From positions 1,209,581-1,273,580 of the forward strand of contig NZ_BMWC01000001.1 in assembly GCF_014651035.1 (NCBI RefSeq): 64,000 bases of DNA, read 5' to 3'. Shown piece after piece: positions 11,771 to 20,533 of the stretch. This stretch comes from Streptomyces lomondensis. Lineage in GTDB: Bacteria > Actinomycetota > Actinomycetes > Streptomycetales > Streptomycetaceae. The notes below the pieces were generated by a model. The model was not told the origin of the DNA and searched no databases. It saw nothing but the letters and a program-made list of their open reading frames with translations. The position numbers were made by a program, and so were the translations under genes. Position 1 is the stretch's first letter. Every line of letters begins with the position of its first letter.

Positions 11771-12568
11771 ATGGCACCCACACCAGCCGGAAATCACCGG
11801 ACGCGCGTGCACGTGGTCAGTGACGTGCACGGCAACGCCCGTGACCTGGCCAGAGCCGGCGAGGGCGCCGACGCTCTGATCTGCCTGGGCGACCTCGTCC
11901 TCTTCCTCGACTACGCCGACCACTCGCGCGGCATCTTCCCCGACCTGTTCGGCGTCGAGAACGCCGACCGCATCGTCGCGCTGCGCACCGCCCGCCGCTT
12001 CCAGGAGGCCCGGGAGTTCGGGGCCCGGCTGTGGGCCGGCGTCGGCGAGGACCGCGCCTCGGTGATCGAGAAGGCGGTGCGCAAGCAGTACGCCGAGCTG
12101 TTCGCCGCGTTCCCCACTCCGACGTACGCCACCTACGGCAACGTCGACATGCCGCCCCTGTGGCGGGAGTACGCCGGCCCCGGCACGACCGTGCTCGACG
12201 GCGAGCGCGTCGAGATAGGCGGCCGGGTCTTCGGCTTCGTGGGCGGCGGCCTGCGCACGCCGATGCGGACGCCGTACGAGATCAGCGACGAGGAGTACGC
12301 GGCCAAGATAGAGGCCGTCGGCGAGGTCGACGTGCTGTGCACGCACATCCCGCCCGAGGTCCCCGAGCTGGTCTACGACACCGTCGCGCGCCGTTTCGAG
12401 CGCGGCAGCCGGGCCCTGCTGGACGCCATCCGCCGCACCCGGCCCCGGTACTCCCTCTTCGGACACGTGCACCAGCCGCTGGTGCGGCGGATGCGGATCG
12501 GGGCAACCGAGTGTGTGAACGTGGGGCACTTCGCGGGGACCGGGACGCCGTGGGCGCTGGAATGGTGA
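11771..12568 (+). CDS. Calcineurin-like metallophosphoesterase
   Basis: About 265 aa with all the metal-ligand blocks of the family: SDVHGN near residue 16, CLGDLV near 40, YGNVDM near 120, a later THIPPE, and FGHVHQ near 230. The fold uses two metal ions to hydrolyse phosphomono- or diesters. The ATG at 11771 begins just before the first motif. Upstream in-frame sequence is poor in coding signature and includes a palindrome, so it was left out. No clear ribosome site is seen, so the mRNA may have a very short leader. It is divergent from fadD. The substrate is unknown. Confidence 0.88.
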   Translation: MAPTPAGNHRTRVHVVSDVHGNARDLARAGEGADALICLGDLVLFLDYADHSRGIFPDLFGVENADRIVALRTARRFQEAREFGARLWAGVGEDRASVIEKAVRKQYAELFAAFPTPTYATYGNVDMPPLWREYAGPGTTVLDGERVEIGGRVFGFVGGGLRTPMRTPYEISDEEYAAKIEAVGEVDVLCTHIPPEVPELVYDTVARRFERGSRALLDAIRRTRPRYSLFGHVHQPLVRRMRIGATECVNVGHFAGTGTPWALEW

Positions 12569-12677
12569 GGACGTCCCAGGTCGGGTGAGATCGGCGGGTC
12601 CTGTGCGCGGTAGCCTTCACGCTGCGCACTCGTGCGCACGATCTCTTAACCGGCCCGCATCTGGAGGAGCCACGGCG

Positions 12678-13118
12678 ATGGCGGAACACACCAGCTCGAG
12701 CATCACCATCGAGGCGGCCCCGGCCGATGTCATGACGGTCATCGCCGATTTCGCCCGCTACCCGGACTGGACCGGCGAGGTGAAGGAGGCGGAGGTCCTG
12801 AAGACCGACGAGCAGGGCCGCGCGGAGCAGGTCCGGCTCGTCATGGACGCCGGTGCGATCAAGGACGACCAGGTGCTCGCGTACACCTGGACCGGGGAAC
12901 ACGAGGTCTCCTGGACGCTGGTGAAGTCCCAGATGCTGCGGTCCCTCGACGGCACGTACATTCTGAAGTCGGCGGGGGCGGGGGGTACGGAGGTCACGTA
13001 CGCGCTCACCGTCGACGTCAAGATTCCCATGCTCGGGATGATCAAGCGCAAGGCGGAGAAGGTCATCATCGACCGGGCGCTGGCGGGGCTGAAGAAGCGC
13101 GTGGAGTCGGGCACGTAG
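12678..13118 (+). CDS. SRPBCC (START-like) family protein
   Basis: A 146-aa single-domain helix-grip protein, cyclase/dehydrase-like. The opening HTSSSITIEAAPADVMTVIADF and FARYPDWTGEVKEAEV are typical of the family, with a long C-terminal helix (PMLGMIKRKAEKVI...LAGLKKRVE). Such folds bind hydrophobic ligands, and no catalytic residues can be assigned. The ATG follows GGAGGAG at 12663-12669. Together with the next, ArsA-like gene it mirrors Rv2185c/Rv2184c of M. tuberculosis, which hints at a shared membrane- or lipid-related role. Confidence 0.85.
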   Translation: MAEHTSSSITIEAAPADVMTVIADFARYPDWTGEVKEAEVLKTDEQGRAEQVRLVMDAGAIKDDQVLAYTWTGEHEVSWTLVKSQMLRSLDGTYILKSAGAGGTEVTYALTVDVKIPMLGMIKRKAEKVIIDRALAGLKKRVESGT

Positions 13119-13140
13119 GGATCGCGCCGTAGGGGTGCCG

Positions 13141-13198
13141 GTGCTGGGCCGGGTGCGGGTGCGTCGTGGCTGGTCGCGCAGTTCCCCGCGCCCCTGGG
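13141..13198 (-). repeat. Dispersed Streptomyces intergenic repeat, copy 2 (inverted)
   Basis: Read on the minus strand this is CAGGGGCGCGGGGAACTGCG followed by CGACCAGCCACGACGCACCC, matching the copies at 7915 and 16044. It lies between the SRPBCC gene and the ArsA-like gene, so it may carry a terminator or processing role. Confidence 0.85.
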
Positions 13199-13227
13199 TC
13201 GGCCACCCCGGGGTACCGTTCAACCCC

Positions 13228-14397
13228 ATGCGCACCCTCCTGATCACCGGCCCCGGCGGCAGCGGGCGTACCACCCTCGCCGCCGCCACTGCCCTGGCCG
13301 CGGCGGCCGACGGTACGGACACCCTGGTCCTGTCCGCCGACCCCACGGACACCCTCGGTGCCGCCCTCGGCGTCCCGACCGGCCCCGCCCCGGTCCAGGC
13401 CGCCCCCCGCCTCACCGCCTGGCGCCCGGACCCGGCCGAGGACTTCCGCAAGGACCTCACCGCCCTCCAGGACCGCGCCTCCTCCGCGCTCGACCTCCTC
13501 GGCGCCTCCCGCCTCGACCCCGAGGAACTCACCCCCCTGCCCGGCGCGGAGGAACTCGCCCTGCTGCGCGCCCTGCGCGACGCAGCCCTGGCGGAGCGGC
13601 ATGACCTGCTCGTCGTCGACCTGCCCCCGGTGCCGCAGGCTCTCGCCCTGCTCGCGCTGCCCGAGGAACTCCGCCGCTACCTGCGCCGGCTGCTCCCGCC
13701 CGAACGGCAGGCGGCCCGCGCCCTGCGCCCCGTCCTCGGCCGGCTCGCCGGCGTCCCCATGCCCGCCGAGTGGCTGTACGAGACAGCGGCCCGCTGGGAC
13801 CTGGAACTGGCCGCCGTAGAGGCGGTCGTCGCCGACCGCGACACCGTCGTACGCCTCGTCGCCGAGCCCGGCCCGGCCGGTGCCGACGCCGTCCGCACCG
13901 CCGGACTCGGCCTCGCCCTGCGCGGCCTGCGCACCGACCTCGTGGTCGCCAACCGCGTCCTGCCCGAGGCGTCCCCGGACACCTGGCTGGCCGGCCCGGT
14001 CGCCCAGCAGCGCAAGACGCTGGAGGAGTGGCGGGAGTCGTACGAGGTCCGCACCGTCGCCCACCTCGGCCGCGACCCGCGCGGCGGCGACGACCTCACC
14101 GCCCTCGCCGTGCCCGGCGCCGGCCGGGACGCCCCGGTCGTCGAGTGGCCCGTGACCGACCGGCTCGGCGCCGACGGCGTGCTCGTCTGGCACATCCCGC
14201 TGCCCGGTGCCATACGCGACGAGCTGGACCTCGTCCGGCGCGGCGACGAACTCGCCGTCACGGCGGGCCGGTTCCGCCGTATCGTTCCGCTGCCCTCGGC
14301 GCTGCGCCGCTGCACCGTCGACGGAGCCGCCCTGCGCGAGGACGAGCTGCGCATCCGCTTCGCACCCGACCCGAAGCTCTGGCCGCAGACGCGGTGA
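13228..14397 (+). CDS. ArsA/GET3-like ATPase family protein with an altered P-loop
   Basis: About 389 aa, related to anion-pump/tail-anchor ATPases. The N-terminal loop reads ITGPGGSGRTT at residues 6-16. Family members normally have GKGGVGKT with two lysines; here Pro and Arg stand in those positions. A Walker-B-like LLVVDLPPVPQ is near residue 130. The C-terminal part matches the ArsA HSP20-like region (DELRIRF near the end). It corresponds in order to Rv2184c beside Rv2185c. ATP hydrolysis is doubtful given the missing lysines. The start is the ATG in CCCATGCGC; no strong ribosome site is visible. Confidence 0.8.
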   Translation: MRTLLITGPGGSGRTTLAAATALAAAADGTDTLVLSADPTDTLGAALGVPTGPAPVQAAPRLTAWRPDPAEDFRKDLTALQDRASSALDLLGASRLDPEELTPLPGAEELALLRALRDAALAERHDLLVVDLPPVPQALALLALPEELRRYLRRLLPPERQAARALRPVLGRLAGVPMPAEWLYETAARWDLELAAVEAVVADRDTVVRLVAEPGPAGADAVRTAGLGLALRGLRTDLVVANRVLPEASPDTWLAGPVAQQRKTLEEWRESYEVRTVAHLGRDPRGGDDLTALAVPGAGRDAPVVEWPVTDRLGADGVLVWHIPLPGAIRDELDLVRRGDELAVTAGRFRRIVPLPSALRRCTVDGAALREDELRIRFAPDPKLWPQTR

Positions 14398-14441
14398 GAG
14401 GGGGTAACGTCGTAGGGACGAACCGTAGTCAGGAGTCCGTC

Positions 14442-14942
14442 ATGAGCGAAGAGGTCCCCCCGCCCGGCGAGGCCCGCGAAGACGCCGTGGACGAGATGCG
14501 GGCGACCGACGCCGACGCCTGGGCGACCGCGTGCGCCGAGGACCTCGAGGCGGAGAAGGCCCGCCGCCGCACCCAGTACGGCCCGCCCCCGGGCTCGGCG
14601 GCCGAGGAACTGAAGAAGCTCGTCGACGCCGTCGCGGACAAGCTGTCCGGCATCCAGTCCCCCCTGTTCGGCGCGGTCGCGGGTCCCGCCGCCCAGCAGG
14701 TCGTACGCCAGGTCGTCCAGCAGGCCAAGGACGCCGTGGAACCCGTCATCGAACGCAACCCGGACGTCTTCGACCACCTGGCCGCCGCCGGGAACGAACT
14801 GCTCGCCGCCTACCGCTCCGCCGTCCAGGCCCAGGAGCGGCGCTGGACCGGCCGCGACGACCAAGACGACCCCCGTGACCTGGGCGAACGCCATGACCGG
14901 GGCGACGAGGACGGCCCCGGGGAGCGCATCGACCTGGACTGA
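14442..14942 (+). CDS. DUF5304 family protein, SCO2127-like, upstream of glucokinase
   Basis: A 166-aa acidic protein with no recognised catalytic motif. It has a charged N-terminus, an amphipathic middle (residues 50-125, VADKLSGIQSPLFGAVAG and QQVVRQVVQQAKDAV) that may contact membranes or form helical bundles, and a disordered Asp/Arg-rich tail. It lies directly before glkA as SCO2127 does in S. coelicolor, and published work there linked SCO2127 to glucose repression and to an interaction with BldKB. The ATG follows AGGAG (14431-14435). Its biochemical role is unknown. Confidence 0.8.
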   Translation: MSEEVPPPGEAREDAVDEMRATDADAWATACAEDLEAEKARRRTQYGPPPGSAAEELKKLVDAVADKLSGIQSPLFGAVAGPAAQQVVRQVVQQAKDAVEPVIERNPDVFDHLAAAGNELLAAYRSAVQAQERRWTGRDDQDDPRDLGERHDRGDEDGPGERIDLD

Positions 14943-15075
14943 GTCCCGGGCCCCGGCGAAGCGGCGGACGGCGCGCCGCCGCCCGGCGTGCCCAGCGTGC
15001 GGACGACGGGAAACCCGACGGCAGGGCCTCGGGTACCGTTGGCCGTAGCGGGGCTCGACCGAAACTGAGGGATTC

Positions 15076-16029
15076 ATGGGACTCACCATCGGCGTCGACA
15101 TCGGCGGCACGAAGATCGCGGCCGGCGTGGTCGATGAGGAAGGCAACATCCTCTCGACCCACAAGGTGCCGACCCCGGGCACGCCCGAGGGCATCGTGGA
15201 CGCCATCGCCTCGGCGGTGGAAGGCGCACGCGCCGGGCACGACATCGTCGGCGTGGGCATCGGCGCCGCCGGCTATGTGAACCGGCAGCGCTCCGAGGTC
15301 TACTTCGCACCCAACATCCACTGGCGCAACGAGCCGCTCAAGGAGAAGGTCGAGGCCCGCGTGGGCCTCCCGGTGGTCGTCGAGAACGACGCGAACGCCG
15401 CGGCGTGGGGCGAGTACAAGTTCGGCGCCGGCAAGGGCCACCGCAACGTCATCTGCATCACGCTCGGCACGGGCCTCGGCGGCGGCATCATCATCGGCAA
15501 CAAGCTGCGCCGCGGGCACTTCGGCGTGGCCGCCGAGTTCGGCCACATCCGCATGGTGCCGGACGGCCTGCTGTGCGGCTGCGGTTCCCAGGGCTGCTGG
15601 GAGCAGTACGCGTCGGGTCGTGCGCTGGTGAGGTACGCCAAGCAGCGCGCCAACGCCACCCCCGAGAACGCCGAGATCCTCCTGGGTCTCGGCAACGGCA
15701 CCCCCGACGGCATCGAGGGCAAGCACATCTCCATGGCCGCCCGCCAGGGCGACCGCGTGGCCGTCGACTCCTACCGCGAACTGGCCCGCTGGGTCGGCGC
15801 GGGCCTCGCCGACCTCGCCTCCCTCTTCGACCCCTCCGCCTTCATCGTCGGCGGCGGCCTCTCCGACGAGGGCGAACTGGTCCTGGGCCCCATCCGCAAG
15901 TCCTACAAGCGCTGGCTGGTCGGCGGCAACTGGCGCCCGGTCGCCGAGGTCCGCGCAGCGGAACTGGGCAACAAGGCGGGCCTGGTAGGAGCAGCGGACC
16001 TGGCCAGGGAACCCGACCCGATCATGTAA
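15076..16029 (+). CDS. glkA: ROK family glucokinase
   Basis: A 317-aa, ATP-dependent glucose kinase of the ROK family, the same length as S. coelicolor GlkA. The phosphate-binding motif is VDIGGTKIAAGVVD (residues 7-20), the sugar-binding END is VVENDANAAAWGEY, and the zinc-binding signature is HIRMVPDGLLCGCGSQGCWE. The Asp in ENDANA is the expected catalytic base. In Streptomyces GlkA both feeds glycolysis and is needed for glucose repression. The gene follows the SCO2127-like gene by 133 bp, with GAGGGATTC before the ATG. pfkA in the same window supplies the next but one glycolytic step. Confidence 0.97.
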   Translation: MGLTIGVDIGGTKIAAGVVDEEGNILSTHKVPTPGTPEGIVDAIASAVEGARAGHDIVGVGIGAAGYVNRQRSEVYFAPNIHWRNEPLKEKVEARVGLPVVVENDANAAAWGEYKFGAGKGHRNVICITLGTGLGGGIIIGNKLRRGHFGVAAEFGHIRMVPDGLLCGCGSQGCWEQYASGRALVRYAKQRANATPENAEILLGLGNGTPDGIEGKHISMAARQGDRVAVDSYRELARWVGAGLADLASLFDPSAFIVGGGLSDEGELVLGPIRKSYKRWLVGGNWRPVAEVRAAELGNKAGLVGAADLAREPDPIM

Positions 16030-16043
16030 ACGACTTGAGGGGT

Positions 16044-16095
16044 TCGCCCCAGGGGCGCGGGGAACTGCGCGACAAGCCACAGACAACCGGCACTC
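16044..16095 (+). repeat. Dispersed Streptomyces intergenic repeat, copy 3
   Basis: AGGGGCGCGGGGAACTGCGC then GACAAGCCACAGACAACCGG, matching copies at 7915-7965 and 13141-13198 (inverted). It sits between glkA and the EEP-family gene. Confidence 0.85.
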
Positions 16096-16140
16096 GCGCA
16101 CACACCCCGCGCTCCGAGCCAGTGGGCGTAAATTGATCAC

Positions 16141-16887
16141 ATGCCCCTGCTCCCCAACTCCCGTACCGAACCCGACGGTTCCGCGGTCATCAGGGTCCTC
16201 AGCTACAACATCCGCTCCATGCGCGACGACACCGACGCCCTGGCCCGTGTCATCCGCGCCTGCGCCCCCGACCTGGTCCTGATCCAAGAAGCCCCCCGCT
16301 TCTTCCGCTGGCGCAAGAAACTCGCCCGCCTGGCCCGCGCCTCCGACCTGGTCGTCGTCACCGGCGGCGCCACCACCACAGGCCCGGCGATCCTCAGCTC
16401 GCTCCGGGCGGGCATCGAACGCACGGAGGACGTCCTCCTGCCCCTCACCCCCGGCCTGCACCGCCGCGGCTTCGCCACAGCGGTCGTCCGCTTCGCCGGC
16501 ACCCGTCTCGGCGTCCTGAGCTGTCACCTGTCGCTGCAGAAGGACGAGCGCTACGACCAGGCCGGCCTGCTCCTGGACCGGCTCGCCGGGCTGGGCGTGG
16601 AGCACGCGATCGCCGGCGGCGACCTGAACGAACGCCCCGACGGACCCGCCTTCCGACGGCTGGCCGCCGGTCTGACCGACTGCCGGGCCGCCGCACCCTG
16701 GGGCGGCGAGCACACCTGGACCCCCGCCGACCCCTACCAGCGCATCGACGCGATCTTCGCGACCAGGGGCATCGAGGTGCTGGGCTGCGGCGTACCGCTC
16801 GAACAGCCCGGGGTGACCGAGGCAGACCTGAGGGCGGCCACGGACCACCTCCCGGTCCTGGCCGCCCTCAGAATCCCCGCCGGCTAG
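16141..16887 (+). CDS. Endonuclease/exonuclease/phosphatase (EEP) family protein
   Basis: A 248-aa single EEP domain of the DNase I-like fold. Visible motifs are LSYNIRSM (start of the first strand), LVLIQEAP (metal-binding Glu), GGDLNERPDGPA (catalytic Asp and Asn), QRIDAIF, and ATDHLPVLAAL at the C-terminus (Asp-His pair). All catalytic positions appear intact. No signal peptide. Substrates of the fold range from DNA to phosphoinositides and sphingomyelin, so specificity is open. It begins 111 bp after glkA, with the dispersed repeat between. Confidence 0.88.
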   Translation: MPLLPNSRTEPDGSAVIRVLSYNIRSMRDDTDALARVIRACAPDLVLIQEAPRFFRWRKKLARLARASDLVVVTGGATTTGPAILSSLRAGIERTEDVLLPLTPGLHRRGFATAVVRFAGTRLGVLSCHLSLQKDERYDQAGLLLDRLAGLGVEHAIAGGDLNERPDGPAFRRLAAGLTDCRAAAPWGGEHTWTPADPYQRIDAIFATRGIEVLGCGVPLEQPGVTEADLRAATDHLPVLAALRIPAG

Positions 16888-16901
16888 ACGAATCCCGCCG
16901 G

Positions 16902-17519
16902 CTAGACGACCGCCCCGCGCCCCGGGTCGTCGTCCTCGTCATCCGTGCGCATCCGCATCACCAGCGTCGCGAATCCGCCGAGGAAGCCTCCGATGCCCAG
17001 CGTGGCCAGCCACCACGTCATCTCCCAGCCGAGCAGCACGGCCAGCAGGAGCAGCACCGGCCCGCCGAGCACCCCGAGCCAGGCGAACTTCGCGGTGACG
17101 TCGGCGGACGGCAGCGGGGGCGGCTCCGGCGGCACGAAATGGCCCTCGTCGTCCTCGTCGAAGTCGTCCTCGGTGGGCTCGGGCGCGGAGTAGTCACGCG
17201 GGCCGACGCCGGGCGCGAAGGAGACGGAGCCGCCCAGCGGCTTGGCCGGCTCGTCCCCGGACTCCTCGGCCTCCGGCCCCTCCGGGTCGGCGGGCTTCGC
17301 GGCCTCCCCGGCCGACCCGGCCGTGTCCGCCCGGTCGTCGTTGGTCACGGGCTCCAGCAGCGCCAGGTCCTCGACCGACTTGAACGGCTTGGCGCCCGGC
17401 GGGTCCGGCGGCTCCTCGCCGTACCCGGCGACGATCGCCGCCCAGGCGGCCTCCTCGTCGAACGGGACGCCCTGCTCGTCCGGCTCGCGGCCCTCGCGGT
17501 CGGAGTCGTGCTCAGCCAC
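16902..17519 (-). CDS. Acidic protein with two C-terminal membrane segments, unknown function
   Basis: About 205 aa. The first ~145 residues are acidic and probably disordered (runs of Asp/Glu/Pro). Two hydrophobic helices follow at roughly 150-170 (VLGGPVLLLLAVLLG) and 173-195 (ATLGIGGFLGGFATLVM), then an acidic tail, so it should be a membrane hairpin with a large cytoplasmic arm. The GTG start overlaps the stop of the upstream hydrolase gene by 8 bp, which indicates translational coupling. Not recognised beyond conserved Streptomyces hypothetical (SCO2124-like by position). Confidence 0.82.
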   Translation of the reverse strand: MAEHDSDREGREPDEQGVPFDEEAAWAAIVAGYGEEPPDPPGAKPFKSVEDLALLEPVTNDDRADTAGSAGEAAKPADPEGPEAEESGDEPAKPLGGSVSFAPGVGPRDYSAPEPTEDDFDEDDEGHFVPPEPPPLPSADVTAKFAWLGVLGGPVLLLLAVLLGWEMTWWLATLGIGGFLGGFATLVMRMRTDDEDDDPGRGAVV

Positions 17520-18309
17520 CTGCGGTCGTCCCTTCCTTGCCGAGACCGGGCTCCTTGACGAGGCCGGGTGCGAGCCGGTCGATGAACGCGAGGCTCTCCT
17601 CGTGGATCCGGTCCGCGTCATGGTCCAACGTGGCGACGTGGTAGCTCTGTTCCAGGATGACCTCTTTCACGTCGGTCGACGAGATGCGGCTGAGGATACG
17701 GGCCGAGTCGGCGGGCGGCACCACATGGTCCTGCGGGCTGCGCAGCAGCAGCACCGGCTGCGTGACCTGCGGCAGCTCGCCGTCGACGACCTGGAAGAAC
17801 TGCCGCAGGGAGTGCGCCGCGTGCAGCGGCACCCGGTCGTAGCCCAGCTCCCTGCTGTCCGGTTTGGCGATGTCGCTGGCGATGCCCTTCGTCGCCGGGA
17901 CGAGGTGGCGGATCACGGGCAGGGCGTGCGCGGCCAGGCCGTGCACCTTGTTCGCCGGGTTGACGACCACCACGCCGCTGACGGCGTCGCCGTGCTTCGC
18001 GGCCAGCCGCAGGGCCAGGGCGCCGCCCATGGACAGACCGGCCACGAAGACCTTCTCGCGGCGCTCGCACAGGAGGCGCAGCTCGCGGTCCACCTCCGCG
18101 TACCAGTCCTGCCAGCCGGTGATCCGCAGGTCCTCCCAGCGCGTGCCGTGCCCGGGCAGCAGCGGCAGGGAGACGGTCAGGCCGTGCTCGGCGAGGTGCT
18201 CCGCCCAGGGGCGCAGCGACTGCGGTGATCCGGTGAAGCCGTGGCAGAGGAGGACGGCGACCTCCCCGCCCTCGTGGCGGAACGGCTCGGCTCCGGCAAG
18301 GACCGGCAC
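17512..18309 (-). CDS. Alpha/beta hydrolase (monoacylglycerol lipase or carboxylesterase type)
   Basis: A 265-aa serine hydrolase. HGFTGSPQS near residue 23 is the oxyanion-hole motif. The nucleophile Ser is in GLSMGGAL near 95, the acid Asp in RSPQDHVVP near 210, and the His in SYHVATLDHD near 240. The closest types are Est30-like carboxylesterases and bacterial monoacylglycerol lipases. The GTG follows AGGAGGCCGAAG. It overlaps the next gene by 8 bp and is divergent from plsC (187-bp gap), which fits glycerolipid metabolism, although the true substrate is unknown. Confidence 0.88.
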   Translation of the reverse strand: MPVLAGAEPFRHEGGEVAVLLCHGFTGSPQSLRPWAEHLAEHGLTVSLPLLPGHGTRWEDLRITGWQDWYAEVDRELRLLCERREKVFVAGLSMGGALALRLAAKHGDAVSGVVVVNPANKVHGLAAHALPVIRHLVPATKGIASDIAKPDSRELGYDRVPLHAAHSLRQFFQVVDGELPQVTQPVLLLRSPQDHVVPPADSARILSRISSTDVKEVILEQSYHVATLDHDADRIHEESLAFIDRLAPGLVKEPGLGKEGTTAGG

Positions 18310-18496
18310 CTTCGGCCTCCTGGTCGTGAGAAGGGACGGACACGATCACGGATGGTCACGGAACGTCATGGAAGGGGTCGCACGTCGTTCGCGGGACCTT
18401 CACCGTACGCGACCGCACTGACACCGACCAGGGCCGTCGGCGCCTTTGACGGCGCGCCGGGTTAAGGTCTGAACGACACATACAGGAGGCACTCGG

Positions 18497-19279
18497 TTGT
18501 TGTACGGCGCGATGAAGGTCGCTGTTGGGGGACCGCTGAAGGTCGCCTTCAGGCCCTGGGTGGAAGGCCTGGAGAACGTACCCTCCGAGGGCCCCGCGAT
18601 CCTGGCGAGCAACCACCTGTCCTTCTCGGACTCGTTCTTCCTGCCCGCGGTCCTGGACCGCAAGGTCACCTTCATCGCGAAGGCGGAGTACTTCACCACG
18701 CCCGGGGTGAAGGGCCGGCTGACGGCCGCCTTCTTCAAGGGCGTCGGCCAGCTCCCCGTGGACCGCTCCGGTGCGCGCGGCGCGGGTGAGGCCGCCATCA
18801 AGAGCGGCATCGAGGTGCTGGAGCGCGGCGAGCTGTTCGGCATCTACCCGGAGGGCACGCGCTCGCCGGACGGCCGGCTCTACCGCGGCAAGCCGGGCGG
18901 CCTCGCGCGCGTGGCGCTCGCCACCGGCGCGCCCGTCCTCCCGGTCGCCATGATCGACACGGAGAAGATCCAGCCGCCCGGCAAGGTCATGCCGAAGCTG
19001 ATGCGGCCCGGCATCCGGATCGGCAAGCCACTGGACTTCAGCCGCTACCAGGGCATGGAGCACGACCGGTTCGTGCTGCGCGCGGTGACCGACGAGGTCA
19101 TGTACGAGATCATGAAGCTCTCCGGCCAGGAGTACGTCGACATCTACGCGACGGCCATGAAGCGGCAGCTCGCGGATGCGGCGAAGGCGGAGAAGGCGGC
19201 CAGGGCCGCGCTCGCGAAGGCGGAGAAGGAACAGGCCGAGAAGGAAAAGCAGACGGAGCAGCGGCGGACCGAGCCCTAG
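18497..19279 (+). CDS. plsC: 1-acylglycerol-3-phosphate O-acyltransferase (PlsC family)
   Basis: A 260-aa acyltransferase that would add the second acyl chain to lysophosphatidic acid at the membrane. Catalytic NHLSFSD (residues 37-43) and the substrate-binding EGTRSPDG (near 118) are present. The tail after about 220 is an Ala/Lys/Glu-rich coiled coil. The start is one of two adjacent TTG codons (18497 or 18500), 7-10 nt after AGGAGG. The sensor kinase gene follows after 27 bp, so the genes are probably cotranscribed. The corresponding gene in M. tuberculosis (Rv2182c) sits in similar company. Confidence 0.93.
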   Translation: MLYGAMKVAVGGPLKVAFRPWVEGLENVPSEGPAILASNHLSFSDSFFLPAVLDRKVTFIAKAEYFTTPGVKGRLTAAFFKGVGQLPVDRSGARGAGEAAIKSGIEVLERGELFGIYPEGTRSPDGRLYRGKPGGLARVALATGAPVLPVAMIDTEKIQPPGKVMPKLMRPGIRIGKPLDFSRYQGMEHDRFVLRAVTDEVMYEIMKLSGQEYVDIYATAMKRQLADAAKAEKAARAALAKAEKEQAEKEKQTEQRRTEP

Positions 19280-19306
19280 TCGGGGCCCGGGCCAGGGGCG
19301 GGGGAC

Positions 19307-20533
19307 ATGGCCAGGCGCGAGCGTGTGATGAGGATGTCGGTCGAGCAGCCGCTGTGGCGTGCGCTGACCGCCTACCGGGTGCTCACGATGCTGTACGCGG
19401 TCGGCCTGTTCGCCACCGCCCACGACGAGTTCGCCCGCCCCTGGGTGGCCGTCGCCTACTTCGCCGTGCTGTGCGCGTGGACCCTGGCCACCCTGCCCAG
19501 GGTCGCGAGCGCCGCCCGCTGCACCAAGCGGTTCCTCGCCGCCGACCTCACCGTCGCCATCGCCGGCATCCTGCTCACGCCCGTCGCCGACGCGCACGAG
19601 CGGGTGCAGGCGGGCGGCCCGACCCTGCCGTCGATATGGACCGCCGGTGCCGTCCTGGCCTTCGCCATCAAGGGCGGCTGGCGCTGGGCGGCCCTGGCCT
19701 CCAGCCTGGTGGCCGTCGCCAACCTGGTCGAGCGCGGCAGCCCGGCCCGCGACACCGTCCACAACGTCATCCTGGTCTGCATCGCCTCCATCGCCATCGG
19801 CTACGTCGTCGAGGTCGCCCGCGCCTCCGAGCGCACCCTCGCCCGCGCCCTGGAGATCGAGGCCGCGACCCGGGAGCGGGAGCGGCTCGCCCGGGACATC
19901 CACGACAGCGTGCTCCAGGTGCTGGCGATGGTGCAGCGGCGCGGGGCGGTGATCGGCGGCGAGGCGGCCGAGCTGGGCCGGATGGCCGGCGAGCAGGAGG
20001 TCGCGCTGCGCACCCTGGTCTCCGGCGGGCTGGTACCGGTCTCCCGGGTCTCGGAGGACGCCGCCCAGGGCGCGGTCGTCCGGGCCGTCGAGGAGGAGCC
20101 CGAGGAGAGCGGCCCCGTCGACCTGCGCGCCCTGCTCGCGCCGTACGCCGGGGCCAGGGTCAGCCTCGCCGAGCCCGGCGCGCCCGTGCCGCTGGCGCCG
20201 GTCGCCGCCCGGGAGGTGGCCGCCGCGGTCGGGGCGGCCCTGGACAACGTCCGCAAGCACGCCGGGGAGCAGGCGCGCGCGTGGATCCTGGTCGAGGACG
20301 AGCCGGACGAGGTGATCGTCACCGTCCGGGACGACGGGCCCGGCATCCCGGAGGGGCGGCTCGACCAGGCCGAGGGCGAGGGGCGGCTCGGCGTCGCCCT
20401 GTCGATCCGCGGCCGGCTGCGCGACCTCGGCGGCAGCGCGGAGCTGATCTCGGTGCCGGGGCAGGGCACGGAGGTCGAGTTGAAGGTACCGAAGGACCTG
20501 ACGGACGTACGGGGGAAGGCGGAGCGGCGATGA
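19307..20533 (+). CDS. macS: MacS-type membrane sensor histidine kinase
   Basis: A 408-aa NarL-class sensor kinase. The N-terminal half has about five membrane helices (residues 20-180). The HisKA_3 box RERLARDIHDSVLQVL carries the phosphorylated His199. The ATPase region has ALDNVRKH (N box) and DDGPGIPEGRL (G box). By sequence and by position beside pfkA it matches MacS (SCO2121) of the MacRS system, which controls morphogenesis and actinorhodin in S. coelicolor by regulating membrane-protein genes. It overlaps macR by 4 bp (ATGA). The signal sensed is unknown. An inner ATG at 19328 is an alternative start. Confidence 0.9.
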   Translation: MARRERVMRMSVEQPLWRALTAYRVLTMLYAVGLFATAHDEFARPWVAVAYFAVLCAWTLATLPRVASAARCTKRFLAADLTVAIAGILLTPVADAHERVQAGGPTLPSIWTAGAVLAFAIKGGWRWAALASSLVAVANLVERGSPARDTVHNVILVCIASIAIGYVVEVARASERTLARALEIEAATRERERLARDIHDSVLQVLAMVQRRGAVIGGEAAELGRMAGEQEVALRTLVSGGLVPVSRVSEDAAQGAVVRAVEEEPEESGPVDLRALLAPYAGARVSLAEPGAPVPLAPVAAREVAAAVGAALDNVRKHAGEQARAWILVEDEPDEVIVTVRDDGPGIPEGRLDQAEGEGRLGVALSIRGRLRDLGGSAELISVPGQGTEVELKVPKDLTDVRGKAERR

